A DNA stretch of 64,000 bases, from positions 1-64,000 of the forward strand of contig CALRMU020000002.1 in assembly GCA_943369295.1 (NCBI GenBank). The letters run 5' to 3'. Each line of letters starts with the position of its first letter. The stretch's first letter is position 1. Made by a program: the position numbers and the translations under genes. Below are positions 16,084 to 24,371 of this stretch, piece after piece. The notes beneath the pieces were generated by a model that was not told the DNA's origin, ran no database searches, and saw nothing but the letters and a program-made list of their open reading frames with translations. The stretch is from JAKRSE01 sp943369295 (GTDB lineage: Bacteria; Armatimonadota; Fimbriimonadia; Fimbriimonadales; Fimbriimonadaceae).

Positions 16084-16216
16084 TGGCTGTGATCCTTTTT
16101 CCTCCACGAATTCAGAATACCTTTGCCTTTCCACGGTGGCAGGGCACCCTTGGCAGCCTAGTCCTGGTCTAAAAAGTTAGAAATGTAATGGTCTTTTCCG
16201 TCATCATTACGAGGTT

Positions 16217-18121
16217 ATGTGTGCAGGGTTCCAATCGGCATCTTCTTCTGTTCTGCGTCGCAGTCTTGCGGCGATGGCTGCCGGCCTGGTGATTGGCCTC
16301 GTTCCTGCCGCAGGCATGGCCCAGGCAGGCACCGAAGTTTCGCCTGACCACTGGGCTTACAAGGCTGTTCAAAACCTTTACAACAAGGTTTTGGTCGGCT
16401 ACCCTGATGGCGCTTTTCGTGGCACCAGGCCAATGAGCCGTTACGAATTTGCCGCCGCCACCTATCAGCTTTGGAGGGAGACATCTGCAGGCTTGGATGC
16501 CTTGAAGGAGCAGATTGAGTATCAGATGAGGATGGGCCAGCCTCAGAACACGGCTGCAGAAGCTGAACTGAAAAAGGCTCTCACCACGATCGGCGAAAAA
16601 ATCTCGGCCAGGGAAGCCGCTGCTGCAGAATTCAGCAAGATCTTTAAGGAGTTTGAAGAGGAACTTGCTGGCCTTGGTGTTGATCTTGACAAGCTGAAGA
16701 AGGAGATTGCAGACATCGACAAGCGGGTCACCTACCTTGAGAAGAAGAAGCCACTTTTGGTTCTCTCAGGTGATGTCAACCTATTTGCTCTGGGTGGCTA
16801 TTCATCTTCCAACACGCCTGGCCTTCTGACTTCTGGCTACAGAACGGGTCTTGGCGAGGGGTCTTATCTTGGTCAGCCGGTGGGAGTGACTCGTGATCTT
16901 CAGATTCTGCATGAGGCTGCCTTCACGGTCAAAACTCAGCCGGAAGCTCCGGTTCGCTTCAAAGGCACCTTCACCGTGGGCAATCTCCTGGCCTCCAACG
17001 CGGGCTATTCTTCCACTTCAAACCTGCCGCTCACAGAAGGACGGTCCGATTTCGCCATCGATACCGCTCAGGCCGAATGGGACTTCATGAGGGCCCGTGG
17101 CAAGGGAACCATCACGGTGGGCCGCTACAGCCACCAGGTTGGCCCCTACCTTCTGCAGAGGCCAGATACCACCACCGTCTACACCAACGAAAGGTGGGAT
17201 GACGGAGGCTACAGGTTTGATGGCGCGAAGCTGACCTTCAACTGGCCGGGCAGCGAGATCAATGTTTTTGGCGGCCGTTCTGGCTCAATCAACAGCCTCA
17301 ACGGGGTCGATCTCACCCAGCCCTCGATCTTCATCAGCAACGCCCTCAGCCTGCCCATCGAGCAGGTCCTCGGCTTTTCAGGCAAGTTCCAGCTGAACAA
17401 GGTGGCTTCAGTTTCTGGCGGCTACATGTATCTGGATGCCAACACTCAAAACCCCGGACCTCAATCGGTGAATCGAATGATCACTTTGGGTGGAGCCGCT
17501 CATTTTGACTTTGGCGGATTGAAGATCGATGCCGGAGTCGCGAAGCCAATTAAGAAGAACGCTGGAAGCACGGTTCAGGATAACGAGAACGAAGCCAGTT
17601 TCGCCGAAGCCACATTCGGTGTCGGTCCAGCCAAGGTGACGGGCGGCTGGAGAAATGTCGAAACTTTCAGCTTCAACAATGGAGACTGGGGCAGATTTGG
17701 CACGATTCAGAACCCAACCGGCTTTACTGGCTATTACGGCGAAGTTTTTGTCCCTATCGGCACTCTTAGCTTGGCCGGACGCTACGAAAAGGCTGAAGGC
17801 ATGGGCGCAGTCGGAACGGCTGGCCTCGGTTCCAAGGATTCTCTTGAGAACTACTCGGCTTCGCTTACTCTGCCGGTCAGCGATGTTTGGAGCCTTTACG
17901 GCGGATTTGAGACAACATGCTGGAAGTTCGCGGCAGGCACTGATCCTTACCAGAGCTGGACGACGCTTTCCGCTCGAGCCAGGTGGAGCAACACCTTCAT
18001 GAGCTTCGGCGTTCACATGACCGATGCCGACAGCAAGGGACGCGCTTTCCTCCCTGCTTTCAACGGGTCGGGCCGGTTTAAGGGTGGAGTTCTCTTCAGT
18101 CAGGTCTCGCTTAAGTTCTAA
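16217..18121 (+). CDS. SLH-domain outer-membrane porin (OmpM/OprB-like)
   Basis: The 634-residue product has a signal peptide (about 1-37, ending GMAQAG), one S-layer-homology domain (HWAYKAVQNLYNKVLVGYPD through PMSRYEFAAATYQLW, about 43-95), and a coiled coil (about 105-180, LDKLKKEIADIDKRVTYLEK). A long C-terminal beta-barrel ends in aromatic-rich strands (VLFSQVSLKF). This layout is typical of diderms that tether the outer membrane to cell-wall polymers through the SLH domain (Negativicutes, Cyanobacteria, Thermus-Deinococcus, Armatimonadota). It supports a diderm host with such a tether. It is a single gene with its own terminator at 18155. Confidence 0.9.
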   Translation: MCAGFQSASSSVLRRSLAAMAAGLVIGLVPAAGMAQAGTEVSPDHWAYKAVQNLYNKVLVGYPDGAFRGTRPMSRYEFAAATYQLWRETSAGLDALKEQIEYQMRMGQPQNTAAEAELKKALTTIGEKISAREAAAAEFSKIFKEFEEELAGLGVDLDKLKKEIADIDKRVTYLEKKKPLLVLSGDVNLFALGGYSSSNTPGLLTSGYRTGLGEGSYLGQPVGVTRDLQILHEAAFTVKTQPEAPVRFKGTFTVGNLLASNAGYSSTSNLPLTEGRSDFAIDTAQAEWDFMRARGKGTITVGRYSHQVGPYLLQRPDTTTVYTNERWDDGGYRFDGAKLTFNWPGSEINVFGGRSGSINSLNGVDLTQPSIFISNALSLPIEQVLGFSGKFQLNKVASVSGGYMYLDANTQNPGPQSVNRMITLGGAAHFDFGGLKIDAGVAKPIKKNAGSTVQDNENEASFAEATFGVGPAKVTGGWRNVETFSFNNGDWGRFGTIQNPTGFTGYYGEVFVPIGTLSLAGRYEKAEGMGAVGTAGLGSKDSLENYSASLTLPVSDVWSLYGGFETTCWKFAAGTDPYQSWTTLSARARWSNTFMSFGVHMTDADSKGRAFLPAFNGSGRFKGGVLFSQVSLKF

Positions 18122-18154
18122 GCGATTTCTGTGAGCCTGACTTTAGGTTTTTGT

Positions 18155-18194
18155 GTCCTGGTTCAGCTCTGCTGAGCCAGGACTTCTTTTTTTT
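18155..18194 (+). terminator. intrinsic terminator of the SLH porin gene
   Basis: GTCCTGGTTCAGC (18155-18167) pairs with GCTGAGCCAGGAC (18171-18183) with one wobble and a TCT loop, then a run of T with one C (TTCTTTTTTTT). Confidence 0.92.
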
Positions 18195-18221
18195 GGCCGG
18201 TTTTTTCCTATTTTGAGGTAG

Positions 18222-18580
18222 TGTGCCCCGTCCCGATCAGCCGGCTGTCGGGCGTGAACAGGTCAGTACACAGGGTTCTTTCCCGGCCTTCTCCTCCTTC
18301 GTCGGAGCCAGACCGGGGCACCGAGCTTTTGTGTTCAAGCTTATAGTGAGGGGGGCCTTCTCGACCAGTTTGCTGTTGAGCAGGAATTGTAGACATGACT
18401 TCTGCGCTATCCTCCACTGCTCAACGTGCCTTGCGAGCAATAGTGGGCATTCGACGTGGTTCTTCCCAGAGCCTGGGTGGCCTGCTCGACCAGCGTGCTG
18501 TCGAGCAGGAAATGTAATCCTGAATTTCGCACTATCCTCCTCTGCTGCTCCTTCGTCGCAGGCAGAAGAGGCCACCCAAA
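18222..18580. repeat. cluster of three composite hairpin repeats
   Basis: This 660-base gap holds no gene. Unit 1 (18222-18322) has outer arms GTGCCCCG and CGGGGCAC and an inner CCCGA-TCAGCCGGCTG-TCGGG. Units 2 (18345-18440) and 3 (18474-18577) are related direct copies: CTCGACCAG-NNTGCTGT-NGAGCAGG, then the shared string GCNCTATCCTCC. In unit 3 outer arms GGGTGGCC (18474) and GGCCACCC (18569) enclose CCTGCTCGAC/GTCGAGCAGG. The modules belong to the family seen at 9252 and 40139. Confidence 0.6.
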
Positions 18581-18790
18581 CTATGCTTCAGGCGAGAACC
18601 GGGCGGGTGGCAATGCGGCTTTACTCTCTTCCTCCCCGAGCATAAACGACAAAGACAGCCACCAATTTTAAATCTCTCTGCCAGGCCTCTCGAAGTAAAA
18701 AAGTTCTTTGTCTGGCCCCTTCGGCCTCAAGAACAACGAGGTTCAACCGATACAAAGGGTGAGATCAGCCTGCTGAACTCGGCACTTGTC

Positions 18791-19060
18791 ATGTCACGAG
18801 AAAACCTGCGTCCGGGCGAAAAAGCCGTTTCGATAAGAACCGCGGCCGAAATGACCGGCGTTGAAATTCACACCCTGCGTTATTGGGAGACGGAATTTGC
18901 CGATTTCCTGCACCCTATTCGCACGCCGGGCGGACAGCGCCGATTTAGAGGTGAAGATATTCAGATGATTCTCACCATCAAGCGGCTGGTGAAAGAAGAG
19001 ATGTTCTCTCTCGCCGGAGCCCGCAAGTGGCTTGAAAGGCAGTACCGCGAAGCTGCTTAA
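18791..19060 (+). CDS. MerR-family transcriptional regulator, DNA-binding domain only
   Basis: The 89-residue protein is one MerR-type winged helix-turn-helix: SIRTAAEMTGVEIHTLRYWE (14-33), wing FLHPIRTPGGQRRFRGEDI, then the helix IQMILTIKRLVKEEMFSLAGARKWL. It lacks the coiled coil and metal or ligand domain of full MerR proteins, like the short HspR or CarA-N-terminal type that reads AT-poor palindromes. The gene stands alone between repeat-filled gaps, so its target is unknown. Confidence 0.9.
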   Translation: MSRENLRPGEKAVSIRTAAEMTGVEIHTLRYWETEFADFLHPIRTPGGQRRFRGEDIQMILTIKRLVKEEMFSLAGARKWLERQYREAA

Positions 19061-19093
19061 CTTGTCCCAAAGTTTCGGCTGCCCTGCTGTGTG

Positions 19094-19208
19094 CCACTGG
19101 CAGCGCCAGTCCAGATCGAACCAGCATTACGAAAATGCAGTCACGATTGAGCCAGGCAGAAGATCCAGGCAGAAGATAGATTTCGTGCCTTGCACTGGCG
19201 CAGCCAGT
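19094..19208. repeat. pair of ACTGGC-NNN-GCCAGT hairpins
   Basis: ACTGGCAGCGCCAGT (19096-19110) and ACTGGCGCAGCCAGT (19194-19208) are two copies of the palindrome found in clusters at 40375 and 53210. They lie in the gap downstream of the MerR gene, in front of the converging MFS gene. Confidence 0.7.
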
Positions 19209-19288
19209 TGCACAATTTCGAACAGTGCAGATGTCCAAAAGCTGTGTGTCATTTGGTTAGGTCAGTGATCGACGATCATTCTGCTGAC

Positions 19289-20446
19289 CTAGACTGCCGC
19301 TTTACGCACAGGGATCTGAACCACGAAAGCCGCCGCCGCACAGGCGAGACCTGCCACCAGGTAGGGGCCGGGGTGATAGAGATCGAAGAGAGCTCCGCCT
19401 AGAATCGGCCCGAGAACAAACCCAATTGATCTCGCCCCCTGAAGCAGTCCAAAGAGTTCGCCTTGGCGGTCTTCACCCGCTTCCTTACTGCACAAGGCAT
19501 TGACGGCCGGACTAGCGAAACCTTGGCCCAACGCGTACAAAAAGCTGCAGCCAAAGAGCAGAAGCAAAGAAGGGGCAAAAGGAAAAAGAGCCAAACCGAT
19601 CCCCATGAGGATGTAGCTGTAGGAAAGAGTGCGCTTTTCTTTGCCCAGCTTGAGAATCGGAGTGAGGAGAAAGGCAGAAACTGCCACCCAGACCACTGAC
19701 TCGAAGGCAAAGATCAAGCCGAATTCTTTCTCGCCAAGGCCGAGAGTGCGGCCGATTAGGCGCCCAAAGGTGCCCTCCAGCATGGCTAGGCTGAACCAGG
19801 CAGTGACCGCTCCTAAGAAGAGGGGGAGAACGCTGGGGAACTCTTTGATCAGAGAAACAAACCCATATTTCCTTTCTGTGACTTCCAACTGACCAGACTT
19901 GAAGTCGCCCCAAAAGACAGCCAAAAGACAGCCAAGAAAAGAGAGGGAAGCGGCGATGAGAGAGGCAGTGGTGCTGCCTAGCTGGTGCATGGCAAAGCCC
20001 CCAGCCGCCGGGCCAAGCACCATGCCCAGAGTTTGGGCGGCACTAAGCCTTCCGAGGGCCGCTGTCCGCTCTTCTCCCGACCACGAATCAGTCACAACCG
20101 CCTGTGCCACGGCGGTGTTGGCTGCCCCCAAACCGCTGAAGACCCGGCTGAGGAGCAGAAAGATGAGGCTCGGAGCCAGGGCGTAAACAACCATGCTGCC
20201 AGCGCTGAAAAGGCAGCAGATAAGAAAGACTGGCCGCCTGCCCCACTTGTCGCTCGCACGACCCCAAGCCGGCGAAACGAGAGTCTGAACGATGAAGCTT
20301 GAAGCCAGAATAGCTCCGATCATCCATCCAGGAGCCTGCATTCTCTCCGCACGGAATTGAAAGTCGACGAGAATCGCCGTGAAACCGAGCAGATCTAGAA
20401 ACATAGCTGCCCAGAGAGGAAAGTCTCTCCAGGCAGCTCGTTTCAC
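19289..20446 (-). CDS. MFS transporter (drug/metabolite efflux type)
   Basis: The 385-residue polytopic protein has about 12 hydrophobic segments and the major-facilitator signature WGRASDKWGRRPVFLICC between segments 2 and 3. The antiporter-like motif AQTLGMVLGPAAGG lies in segment 5. A second-half loop GEDRQGELFGLLQGARSIG mirrors TetA/MdtG-type proteins. It most likely exports small hydrophobic compounds with protons. Length matches short DHA1-type members. No regulator is directly adjacent apart from the MerR gene 230 bases beyond its stop, which transcribes toward it. Confidence 0.85.
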   Translation of the reverse strand: MKRAAWRDFPLWAAMFLDLLGFTAILVDFQFRAERMQAPGWMIGAILASSFIVQTLVSPAWGRASDKWGRRPVFLICCLFSAGSMVVYALAPSLIFLLLSRVFSGLGAANTAVAQAVVTDSWSGEERTAALGRLSAAQTLGMVLGPAAGGFAMHQLGSTTASLIAASLSFLGCLLAVFWGDFKSGQLEVTERKYGFVSLIKEFPSVLPLFLGAVTAWFSLAMLEGTFGRLIGRTLGLGEKEFGLIFAFESVVWVAVSAFLLTPILKLGKEKRTLSYSYILMGIGLALFPFAPSLLLLFGCSFLYALGQGFASPAVNALCSKEAGEDRQGELFGLLQGARSIGFVLGPILGGALFDLYHPGPYLVAGLACAAAAFVVQIPVRKAAV

Positions 20447-20501
20447 TGAATTATTCTGACTCCAGCTTCAAATTCTTAGCGCAGGAGTGATGCAGCAAGG
20501 A

Positions 20502-21929
20502 TCATTTTCTCGTAAACACCCAAGCTGCGTGATAAGGAATCTCATCCCAGCCACGGCCAAGGGGATCTAGGCAGACGTTGAGGGCGTTGGTGATGGCTTC
20601 ACCCCGTTTCACAGGAGCATCCTCTCTCAGCCAGCCTCCCTGCTTAGGAGTGAGCAGGCCGCCAAAATCCATCCTGTCGATGCTGACAAGGCCATCACCT
20701 GGCTGCACATCACCAGGGGGGCTGGCGACATACTGACGATTCCACCGAGGGAGAAAGCTCCTGAGGTCCGAAGGGGCTCCACTGGTGAGGAAGAGTGGAA
20801 CGTTCATTGTCCCAAGGTACTTTTCTCCTGTCATCTGCGGGTCAACCACCAGGTTGACTGGCTCGGTGAGCACCGCTTTGAAAAGCTCTGCGTCAGTTTT
20901 CAGTGCTGCGTAGCTGGTTGAAAAGGCGTCAGGCGTTCGAGCGATCCAGCCTGCATGATCGCTCCTTGATTCCTGCTTGGTCAGAGCATCGATAACGGCA
21001 TCAGCGGCCAAGGTTCCTTGCGTGCCGAACTTCTGAAGGCGAAGTCGGCCTGATGCAGAAAGGGTTCCGTAGGGAGCTGGCGGAAGATAGACCGTCGCGT
21101 CAACGTGGGCGCTTCCGTCTCGCGTTTCATCAACCCCGATCAGCTTGAAGAGGCTTTGAGAGAGATCGACTGTGCCGGTGAAGTCGTACGCGAGGGAGAG
21201 GTCGAGTTCGGCGACTGCAGCCTTGAGCAGGGCTGAAAAAGCAGCCAGCTCGACTGCACCGAACTTCTGAGGCACACCAGCAATCACGAAGATCATGGGG
21301 TCCGCATCCGTCACCAGGTTGGGTGAAGCAGCAAGGATTTGGTCAAAGGCTGAGAGCTTTCCGTAGACGTCATTGAGGAAGTCTGTAATGGTCTGGCCAT
21401 TGGCTCCGCTGACGTGCATCATCCCCCAGAGCTTGCTGACCGTGGATATGGATCTGAGTGGTGCGCCATCTTCTGGGGTGCCTCGCCAGACTTTTCCGTC
21501 TCTCCAACCAAGCCTCAATCCTTCGGCATGACGCAGAAGAACCTTAGCTGGATGAGCCTGAACATCGGCCACTCGGTCTTGGGCGGGAAGATAGTCGATG
21601 AGCCTTTGGGCCTCGCGGGATGATCCGGCAAGAAGGTAGCCCAGCTTTGCCTTTTTGTTGGCAGCATCCTTCTCCGTGGCTGTCTTGAACTTGTCTGCAA
21701 TCGGGGAAAGGCTGCCGACGTTGACAGCCGATGGATCGGCCAAGAGGCCAGCGAGACTGACAGCTGCTTCTTCGGTCAGGCGCTGAGCCTCAAGCACATC
21801 GGGCGGAACGACAACAGAATCGGACGATCCTCCCCCACAGCCGCCGCACCCCGTCATCGCCATGATGATGAAGGCGGCTGTGCTTCCTACGATACACCTC
21901 TGAATGCTTAAACTCCGGCGGATGGCCAT
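20502..21929 (-). CDS. hypothetical lipoprotein
   Basis: The 475-residue product has a lipoprotein signal (FIIMAMTGC, lipid Cys at about 28) and a Gly/Ser linker. The mature part is an all-helical-looking first half (AQRLTEEAAVSLAGLLADPS, then KFKTATEKDAANKKAKLGYL, reminiscent of tetratricopeptide-like repeats). A mixed second half contains LRLQKFGTQGTLAADAVIDA. I do not recognise a named domain. It lies directly downstream of the GH127 gene on the same strand with 68 bases between, so it might be transcribed with it, though that gap is AT-rich and could hold a promoter. Confidence 0.75.
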   Translation of the reverse strand: MAIRRSLSIQRCIVGSTAAFIIMAMTGCGGCGGGSSDSVVVPPDVLEAQRLTEEAAVSLAGLLADPSAVNVGSLSPIADKFKTATEKDAANKKAKLGYLLAGSSREAQRLIDYLPAQDRVADVQAHPAKVLLRHAEGLRLGWRDGKVWRGTPEDGAPLRSISTVSKLWGMMHVSGANGQTITDFLNDVYGKLSAFDQILAASPNLVTDADPMIFVIAGVPQKFGAVELAAFSALLKAAVAELDLSLAYDFTGTVDLSQSLFKLIGVDETRDGSAHVDATVYLPPAPYGTLSASGRLRLQKFGTQGTLAADAVIDALTKQESRSDHAGWIARTPDAFSTSYAALKTDAELFKAVLTEPVNLVVDPQMTGEKYLGTMNVPLFLTSGAPSDLRSFLPRWNRQYVASPPGDVQPGDGLVSIDRMDFGGLLTPKQGGWLREDAPVKRGEAITNALNVCLDPLGRGWDEIPYHAAWVFTRK

Positions 21930-21997
21930 AGCTCCAGTGTATCAATGATTATATATTTTGTTGAATGTTTTGTTTGAGTAGGGAAGTTCGTTGAGGT

Positions 21998-24262
21998 TTA
22001 GGGCTGTACCTTCATCATACGGCATCCATAAAGTCCTGGGGTCAGGGTTTTATCGGATGCCTGGAAGCGGAGCGTCACCTTCCTTCTGCCTTGCGTAAGA
22101 CTGAGATCAAGAGGAATCTTGAGGTCGAAGAAGCCGACTTCCTTTGGTCCCTTAAGGGGCTCGTTTATCAAGGTTTTTCCATCAATCAAAAGATGGAAGT
22201 CTCGACCAGCGTCTCCTGACCAAAAGGTTAAAAGCAGCTCGTGCTCAAGATTTGGATCAACTGAAAGATCAAACTGGAAGAAACCCTTGGGCTGAGCGTG
22301 ACGCCAGTTGCGGTTGTTGTGGGCGCCGGTCTGACTGTTTTCCGCGACGAGGTTGTGGTCGCGTTCTGGCTGCATTTCACCAATCCTCAAAAGGTCGGTG
22401 GTCATGGCAGCCAGGGCGGCCGCCTTGGCTTCCTCAGCCTTGATTTCTGCTTCCTTTCTCGCCCATTCTTCTGGGGTCAGAACATCAAAGTAGGTTGTGT
22501 GCTTTCCTTTGCTGAAGCTGAAAAAGGGTCTGAAAGTGAGATCTTTCGGGCGGGGAAGACCCTCGCTTGAGTACGCGATCCCCTTGCCTGGCTCCCGCTT
22601 AAGCGAAGAAGCGGCACCGGCAGCATCTGCGACAAAGATTGGATCGTAGGGGAAATCTTCTGTCTCGGCGGCAAGCAGCAGAGGGCCGTGAAAGAGGGCG
22701 ATTCTCCTGGGGTCATCTGGCATGGATTCAGTGCGAATAGTCAAAGGCACCTGCCACGCCACTACATCACCCGAGTTCCATCGGCGCTTTAGCCTGACCA
22801 GACCATCTTCACCCAGTTTTGCCGATTCTTCTTTGCCATTCACAGTTACGACGAATGGTTTAGTGACCCAAGCAGGCTGTCTGATAGAAAGAGTGAACTC
22901 CTTTCTTTCCGCATGAACAAAGGTCAGGTTAACCATTTGGTTAGAAGGGTAATCGGTGGACAAAGAGGCAATGACGTCAGCCGCCTTCCACTCTAGCCGC
23001 GAGGGGATAAAGAGGTTGACAATCAGCTCATGATCGCTGGCAAAGTAGATGTTCTCCACTGCCCGGGCAGGATTCTCCATTCCCGTGCCGACACAGCACC
23101 AAAAATCGTTGGTGGGGTGCGAGTAGGGTCGGGCAGATCGGCCAGAGAGGGGCACATAGTAGGTGAAGTGCCCTGGCTCGCCATCCTGCGAAGCAAGAAT
23201 GTGGTTGTAAAGAGCCTTCTCGGCAAAGTCGCCCACCTGGCCGCTTGGCTGCCATGAAAAAAGGTGCCGAGTCAGCTTGAGCATGTTGTAGGTGTTGCAG
23301 GTTTCCGATGTGTTCATGGAGAGCTGATCCCTCAGCACTCCTGCTTTGGTCAGATGCTCGAAATTGCTGTTGCCTCCGTTGGCATAGGTGCGTGCATTTA
23401 CAATTCGATCCCAAAAGAACAGGCTCGCGGTCTTCTCAGATTCCTTGCCCGACCTTTCGTAATCCTTGGCAAGGCCAATAACCTTAGGAACCTGAGTGTT
23501 GGAATGCAGGCCCGCCAGCTTGTCTTCTTGTGCACGCAGCGGGTCAAGCACCGCCTTATGGTCGAACTTATGGGCGAGATCTAAGAACCTCTTTTCTCCG
23601 GTCAAGCGATGAAGGTCAAAGAGGGATTCGTTCATGCCTCCATGCTCGCAAGCCAGCATGGTCTGCCACTGTTCTGGGTTCAGGTTTTTAGTGACCTCAA
23701 TCACCCAGTCGCCGAGACGGGTGGCGACTTCCAGAGCCAGCTTTAAGTCAGCCAGCAGGTAGGCGTCGATCAAGCCGGCAAAGATCTTGTGCTGGGTGTA
23801 CCAAGGCACCCAGATTCCGTTCAGGTCAAAGCCTTGGCTCTTAAGCTCACCTCGCTTGATCTCTTCCCAAACTCGGTCGGCATCAGGGATCGCCCCAACA
23901 TATCCGTCCTTTCTTGCCTTCTGGCACTCGCTAAGGCCTTTGATCAGCAGTTCCAGGCGCTCTTTGTGCTTGGCGCTGTCTGCCACCGCGTAGTGCCAGG
24001 CTAAACCCGAAAGCAGATGCCCGAGTGAGTGCCCCGCAACCCCCATTGATTCCCAGCCGCCGTAGGGTTCTGCCTTCTGGTCCAGGCCCGCACTCTTTCG
24101 AAAAAGTGAAAGGAGCCGGTCTGGCTCCAGATCAAGCAGGTAATTGCCGTTGGAATCGAGAATCTTTTTAAAGGGGCCATCCAGCAGCCAAACATCATGA
24201 GGCGAGAATGGCAGGGCCATAACCCTTTCACCAGCAGGAAAATAGGGGGGAATCGGGTTCAT
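21998..24262 (-). CDS. GH127 beta-L-arabinofuranosidase (DUF1680)
   Basis: The 754-residue enzyme follows the GH127 layout: an (alpha/alpha)6 barrel (about 20-440) then beta-sandwich domains. The zinc and catalytic set of this cysteine glycosidase is visible: E320 and C322 in SETCNTYNML, and C389-C390 in FWCCVGTGMEN, one of which is the nucleophile. Other family strings are GGWESMGVAGHSLGHLLSG and WYTQHKIFAGLIDAY. It releases beta-L-arabinofuranose from short arabino-oligosaccharides. No signal peptide is seen, so it likely acts in the cytoplasm after import. It diverges from GH51 with a 109-base shared promoter region, forming an arabinofuranoside locus with the ABC importer beyond. Confidence 0.93.
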   Translation of the reverse strand: MNPIPPYFPAGERVMALPFSPHDVWLLDGPFKKILDSNGNYLLDLEPDRLLSLFRKSAGLDQKAEPYGGWESMGVAGHSLGHLLSGLAWHYAVADSAKHKERLELLIKGLSECQKARKDGYVGAIPDADRVWEEIKRGELKSQGFDLNGIWVPWYTQHKIFAGLIDAYLLADLKLALEVATRLGDWVIEVTKNLNPEQWQTMLACEHGGMNESLFDLHRLTGEKRFLDLAHKFDHKAVLDPLRAQEDKLAGLHSNTQVPKVIGLAKDYERSGKESEKTASLFFWDRIVNARTYANGGNSNFEHLTKAGVLRDQLSMNTSETCNTYNMLKLTRHLFSWQPSGQVGDFAEKALYNHILASQDGEPGHFTYYVPLSGRSARPYSHPTNDFWCCVGTGMENPARAVENIYFASDHELIVNLFIPSRLEWKAADVIASLSTDYPSNQMVNLTFVHAERKEFTLSIRQPAWVTKPFVVTVNGKEESAKLGEDGLVRLKRRWNSGDVVAWQVPLTIRTESMPDDPRRIALFHGPLLLAAETEDFPYDPIFVADAAGAASSLKREPGKGIAYSSEGLPRPKDLTFRPFFSFSKGKHTTYFDVLTPEEWARKEAEIKAEEAKAAALAAMTTDLLRIGEMQPERDHNLVAENSQTGAHNNRNWRHAQPKGFFQFDLSVDPNLEHELLLTFWSGDAGRDFHLLIDGKTLINEPLKGPKEVGFFDLKIPLDLSLTQGRRKVTLRFQASDKTLTPGLYGCRMMKVQP

Positions 24263-24371
24263 TTCTTCTCGCTCAGTTCCAGCCAGTATGAGGGAGCCTG
24301 GCCGACTAGTGTGATTATATTCGAGTTTGATTATTTACATTCACGCTAAAAGATGAGTCAGAATAGAAACA

